Origin: Chitinophagaceae bacterium
Lineage (GTDB): Bacteria > Bacteroidota > Bacteroidia > Chitinophagales > Chitinophagaceae
Length of the DNA stretch: 8,998 nucleotides
NCBI GenBank assembly: GCA_014379785.1
Contig: JACMLD010000273.1
Span: 1 to 8,998 of the forward strand
Reading direction: 5' to 3'
The position numbers were made by a program, and so were the translations under genes. A model generated the notes under the pieces. That model made no database searches. It was not told the origin of the DNA and saw nothing but the letters and a program-made list of their open reading frames with translations. Each line of letters starts with the position of its first letter. The first letter of the stretch is position 1. This document shows, piece after piece, positions 6,581 to 8,998 of this stretch.

Positions 6581-6639
6581 TTAACACCCACACAACATTC
6601 ATGCACACCCCTCGTTTGGATTTTTATAAGTCCAATCCC

Positions 6640-7539
6640 ATGATAACTCCTAAACGCCCCAACACGCTCATGTGGTACAGTGTAGCAATTTGCTCCTTCT
6701 TTGTACTCATATTCCTCTTAACAGGTTGCCAGTACGGTGCCGATGCCACTGCAGCCATTTCCACTCCCGTATCACCGGTTACTGTTGAAACTTCCAGGGC
6801 AACAGATGCCCCTGCGGCTGTCTCTTCAATCAGCGCTTCAGCCTCCGAAATCATCGCCAGGAAACAGGTTCCGATACTTTGTTACCATCAGCTGCGCGAC
6901 TGGAAGTCATCAGATTCAAAAATGGCAAGGGATTATATCGTGCCGGAAGAAACTTTCAAACTGCAACTCAAAATGCTTGCGGACAGTGGATACAAAACCA
7001 TTACAGCAGACCAGCTCTATAATTACCTGAACCATGGTGCCAGCTTACCCGAAAAGCCCGTGATGCTCACCTATGACGACACTGACCTTGACCAGTTCAC
7101 ACTGGCGAAGCCTGAGATGGACAAATACGGGTTTAAGGGCACATTTTTCATAATGACCGTTTCGATTGGCAGACCAAGGTATATGTCAAAAGAACAAATC
7201 AGGCAGCTGGCAGACGAAGGGCATGATATCGGCTCGCATACCTGGAATCACGAAAACGTAAAAAAATATACCGATAAAGATTGGGCCATTCAGATAGAGA
7301 AGCCAATCAAAGTGTTGGAAGGGATCACAGGTATGAAAGTAAAATACTTCGCCTATCCTTTTGGACTTTGGAATCCACAGGCTATTCCTCACCTGAAGGA
7401 ATATGGACTTACGGCTGCCTTTCAGCTATCAGTAGCAAGGGATGAGCAGGATCCCCTTCACACCATCCGTCGTATCATCGTTCCCGGATCATGGTCTGCG
7501 CAGACGCTCAACAATGCAATGAAAAGAAGTTTCAAATAA
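6640..7539 (+). CDS. Lipoprotein polysaccharide deacetylase (NodB/CE4 domain)
   Basis: The 299-residue product carries a lipoprotein signal: K5-R6, a hydrophobic core, and the lipobox L-T-G-C with the lipidated Cys at 30. A low-complexity Ala/Ser/Thr/Pro tether follows (about 35-70). The NodB homology domain starts around residue 77 with I-L-C-Y-H. Motif 1 is T-Y-D-D (144-147), giving the catalytic base D146 and metal ligand D147. Motif 2 is H200-T-W-N-H204, the two metal-binding His. The motif 3 region reads A-Y-P-F-G (238-242). Known members remove N-acetyl groups from chitin-like polymers, peptidoglycan or poly-N-acetylglucosamine; the substrate here is unknown. Odd points are Thr in place of Gly after T-Y-D-D and the lack of the motif 3 Arg. 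The ATG at 6601 is in frame but gives an unusually long positive region before the signal, so 6640 is preferred. Confidence 0.82.
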   Translation: MITPKRPNTLMWYSVAICSFFVLIFLLTGCQYGADATAAISTPVSPVTVETSRATDAPAAVSSISASASEIIARKQVPILCYHQLRDWKSSDSKMARDYIVPEETFKLQLKMLADSGYKTITADQLYNYLNHGASLPEKPVMLTYDDTDLDQFTLAKPEMDKYGFKGTFFIMTVSIGRPRYMSKEQIRQLADEGHDIGSHTWNHENVKKYTDKDWAIQIEKPIKVLEGITGMKVKYFAYPFGLWNPQAIPHLKEYGLTAAFQLSVARDEQDPLHTIRRIIVPGSWSAQTLNNAMKRSFK

Positions 7540-7561
7540 AAAAAGACCGCGTGAGCGGTCT
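7538..7561 (-). terminator. Intrinsic terminator of the cold-shock gene
   Basis: AGACCGC (7544-7550) and GCGGTCT (7555-7561) form a 7-bp stem with loop GTGA, flanked by a run of seven As at 7538-7544. Read on the minus strand this is a GC-rich hairpin followed by seven Us, a textbook intrinsic terminator 30 bases after the cold-shock stop. The A-run begins inside the deacetylase stop codon, so the deacetylase transcript ends in the same hairpin, though without a T-run. Confidence 0.85.
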
Positions 7562-7590
7562 CTAATTCAATTGTAGGAAAAGGTCGTTTA

Positions 7591-7791
7591 TCAGACTTTT
7601 TTAACGTTCACTGCATTCATGCCTTTCTTTCCTTCCTGCAGGTCAAATTCTACTTTGTCTCCTTCGTTGACCTGGTCAATCAATCCGCTGGCATGTACAA
7701 AAGTTTCTTTGTTGGAATCATCGTGTTTGATAAATCCGAAACCTTTCTCTGTATTAAAGAACTTTACAGTGCCCTGGTTTTTTGTGCTCAT
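7591..7791 (-). CDS. Cold-shock domain protein (CspA family)
   Basis: The 66-residue protein is one complete cold-shock domain, an OB-fold that binds single-stranded RNA or DNA and acts as an RNA chaperone in the cytoplasm. G7-T-V-K-F-F-N leads into the RNP1 motif K16-G-F-G-F-I21. RNP2 is F31-V-H-A-S35, and the closing 'V.F....G.KG..A.NV' pattern is present. Aromatic nucleic-acid contacts F11, F12, F18, F20, F31 and H33 are conserved. Length is normal for the family. It lies 41 bases downstream of the MscS-like gene on the same strand, with its own candidate promoter and a strong terminator, so it is probably mostly transcribed alone. Whether it is cold-induced cannot be told; the predicted leader is short, unlike the long leader of E. 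coli cspA. Confidence 0.95.
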   Translation of the reverse strand: MSTKNQGTVKFFNTEKGFGFIKHDDSNKETFVHASGLIDQVNEGDKVEFDLQEGKKGMNAVNVKKV

Positions 7792-7818
7792 TATAATTGT
7801 ATTGGTAAAAAATATATA

Positions 7819-7850
7819 TAAAGGTAGGCTAATTATTCCATACCGGGCAA
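7819..7850 (-). promoter_or_regulatory. Candidate promoter of the cold-shock gene
   Basis: On the minus strand TTG (7848-7850) is followed after 21 bases by TACCTTTA (7819-7826), a 7-of-8 match to TAnnTTTG. It overlaps the 3' end of the MscS-like gene. The resulting leader would be about 24 bases long and very A/T-rich. Confidence 0.4.
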
Positions 7851-8624
7851 TTTGATGCCAGCGGCCCGGATGTCATCGAGGATTTTTTCTTGCAAAGCAA
7901 GCCTATTGTCCTCAAAACCATGGGGCTCCATCCAGACATTCACACTTATCATATAACTGTCCATATCCAGCAATGTGAGTCCGATCCGGGGTGGAGGTTC
8001 CTTCAGACAACTCGTAAATTCGCCCACGCTTTTTAGTAATAAGTCCTTCATTACATTGTAATCGATATTGTATTTGAACTTGAGTTCAATATCAAGTCTT
8101 CTTTTTCCCTCGCGGCTAAGGTTTACTATAATCTCGTTTGACAGTTTGCCATTGGGTACGATGACCGTGGTATTGTCGAAAGTCAGAATAACGGTATAAA
8201 AAAGCTGTATGCTGGTTACCGTACCTTCTTTACCCTGCGTAATTAAGTTGTCTCCAACACGATAAGGTTTGAGCATCAGGATCAAAATACCACTTGCAAA
8301 ATTTTGAAGTGTACCGGATAAGGCCAGACCTGCTGCAACACCAAAGGCGGCGATTACTGCGGCAAAGATTGTCATCTGTATACCCAAAATCTGCATCAGC
8401 ATCAGTATCAGCAGTACCTGCATCAGGATTGCAACCAGATTCTGAATAAACGTTTCCAGCGAAGGATCAAATTCCCGACGCTTGAGATAATTTTTTACCA
8501 GGCGGTTGATAAATCTTATGAGCCATTGTCCGACGATAAGAATTATGATGCCGATCAGTATTCTTGGTCCGAAAGTCAGTAGCCATCCGAATGCCCTGTC
8601 GTAAAATTTTTGCAGGTAATCCAT
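7833..8624 (-). CDS. Small-conductance mechanosensitive channel family protein (MscS-like)
   Basis: The 263-residue inner-membrane protein is close in length to E. coli MscS and should open under membrane tension to release solutes during hypo-osmotic shock. Three hydrophobic segments are visible at about 19-40, 60-80 and 84-118. The third is the Gly/Ala-rich pore helix (F-G-V-A-A-G-L-A-L-S-G at 94-104, then L-Q-N-F-A-S-G-I), followed by K-P-Y-R-V-G-D at 119-125, a family hallmark. The beta domain (about 120-185, with V-P-N-G-K-L-S-N) and a C-terminal alpha/beta domain complete the cytosolic vestibule. The start fits the family and lies 10 bases after the stop of the MgtC-family gene, so the two are very likely co-transcribed. 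Ion selectivity cannot be predicted. Confidence 0.92.
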   Translation of the reverse strand: MDYLQKFYDRAFGWLLTFGPRILIGIIILIVGQWLIRFINRLVKNYLKRREFDPSLETFIQNLVAILMQVLLILMLMQILGIQMTIFAAVIAAFGVAAGLALSGTLQNFASGILILMLKPYRVGDNLITQGKEGTVTSIQLFYTVILTFDNTTVIVPNGKLSNEIIVNLSREGKRRLDIELKFKYNIDYNVMKDLLLKSVGEFTSCLKEPPPRIGLTLLDMDSYMISVNVWMEPHGFEDNRLALQEKILDDIRAAGIKLPGME

Positions 8625-8634
8625 CTATGCAATT

Positions 8635-8998
8635 TTAAAATTCAAATTCCGAAACTGTTTTGTCGCCCAATATTTTCTCAATAAAGGCTTCGTGGTGTTT
8701 TTTAGTTCCCTTCACCTTCCAGAGCAGGATGAATTTTTCATCCTTTCTCATTCTTTTCATTGGGGTGAAATGCAGATGATGTTCCTTCATCATCGCTTCA
8801 AATCTTTCGAAAATGCCTGCTTCATAGAGTGCACTGATCTGGTACTCTCTTTCTTTATTGATGACGTCTAACCATTTTCTATCAGGAAAAATGCACTGAG
8901 TATAGTAAGGATAATGACTGCAGCAAGGACAGCGAGCATGTAGAACCCGCAGCCGGCGGCCATTCCAACGGCCTGAGGTAGCAAAAATGGTAGCTGCG
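8635..8998 (-). CDS. MgtC/SapB family protein, C-terminal part (5' partial, apparent double frameshift)
   Basis: The gene enters from the right edge and ends at TAA (8635-8637), 10 bases before the MscS-like start. The final 80 or so residues, from W-L-D-V-I-N-K to E-F-E-F, resemble the cytosolic ACT-like tail of MgtC-type proteins. Upstream, the residues expected of the last MgtC membrane segments are split over two frames. A-A-T-I-F-A-T-S lies in the frame of the tail, but A-V-G-M-A-A-G-C-G-F-Y-M-L-A-V-L plus a hydrophobic helix lies in the neighbouring frame (about 8875-8972). The tail frame is open throughout, but between those points it encodes an implausible Arg/Cys-rich stretch. MgtC proteins are inner-membrane proteins linked to magnesium limitation and membrane energetics. 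It may be a pseudogene or a sequencing error. Confidence 0.7.
   Translation of the reverse strand, partial: AATIFATSGRWNGRRLRVLHARCPCCSHYPYYTQCIFPDRKWLDVINKEREYQISALYEAGIFERFEAMMKEHHLHFTPMKRMRKDEKFILLWKVKGTKKHHEAFIEKILGDKTVSEFEF

Noticed and set aside
6601..6639. Earlier ATG for the polysaccharide deacetylase
   Set aside because: It would place 43 residues up to the lipobox Cys, long for a lipoprotein signal. The ATG at 6640 gives a normal 30-residue signal with K5-R6. The earlier start is still possible.
8630..8637. TAAAATTG on the minus strand, 5 bases before the MscS-like ATG, resembling a -7 box
   Set aside because: It overlaps the MgtC-family stop codon, has no TTG at the right distance, and the 10-base gap favours an operon.
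1..8998. Search for a CRISPR array, phage, insertion sequence, toxin-antitoxin or new defence operon
   Set aside because: No regularly spaced direct repeats, transposase, integrase or nuclease motifs were seen. Apart from the small unknown protein and the domain-of-unknown-function proteins, the genes belong to recognisable housekeeping or envelope families.

Overview
The window looks like ordinary chromosomal housekeeping and envelope DNA from a member of the Bacteroidota, probably Chitinophagales/Chitinophagaceae-like. The phylum call rests on a type IX secretion C-terminal sorting domain at the left edge, on DUF4197 and DUF4421 proteins typical of the phylum, on TAnnTTTG-type -7 promoter boxes, on the lack of clear Shine-Dalgarno sequences, and on intergenic GTCATTTCGA-type repeats. 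The family-level placement is inference; no rRNA or marker gene is present. I see no phage, insertion sequence, CRISPR array or tRNA.

Left part (1-2585): the 3' end of a secreted T9SS substrate faces a periplasmic FKBP-type prolyl isomerase, and an imperfect inverted repeat fills the whole gap between them. Divergent from the isomerase, a hot-dog thioesterase and an exported DUF4197 protein form a probable two-gene operon. They end in a 354-bp convergent intergenic region that holds a terminator-like hairpin, another GTCATTTCGA-type repeat and a striking 116-bp palindromic element.

Middle (2586-5496): on the minus strand a membrane-anchored J-domain protein precedes a Uup-type ABC-F ATPase. 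A 67-residue protein of unknown function is divergent from them. Right-middle (5552-7539): a DUF4421 outer-membrane-type protein is followed by a lipoprotein polysaccharide deacetylase. Right part (7540-8998, minus strand): an MgtC-family protein, an MscS-type mechanosensitive channel and a cold-shock protein are arranged in that order of transcription. A classic intrinsic terminator closes the cluster. The MgtC reading frame is cut by the window edge and appears to carry two compensating one-base shifts.

Together the genes suggest envelope maintenance (folding, cell-surface polysaccharide, osmotic and ionic stress) and translation or RNA upkeep. The strongest unexplained signals are the long palindrome, the disrupted MgtC frame, and -7 promoter boxes lying only 4-5 nt before start codons. 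I do not see convincing evidence of a new defence or biosynthetic system.
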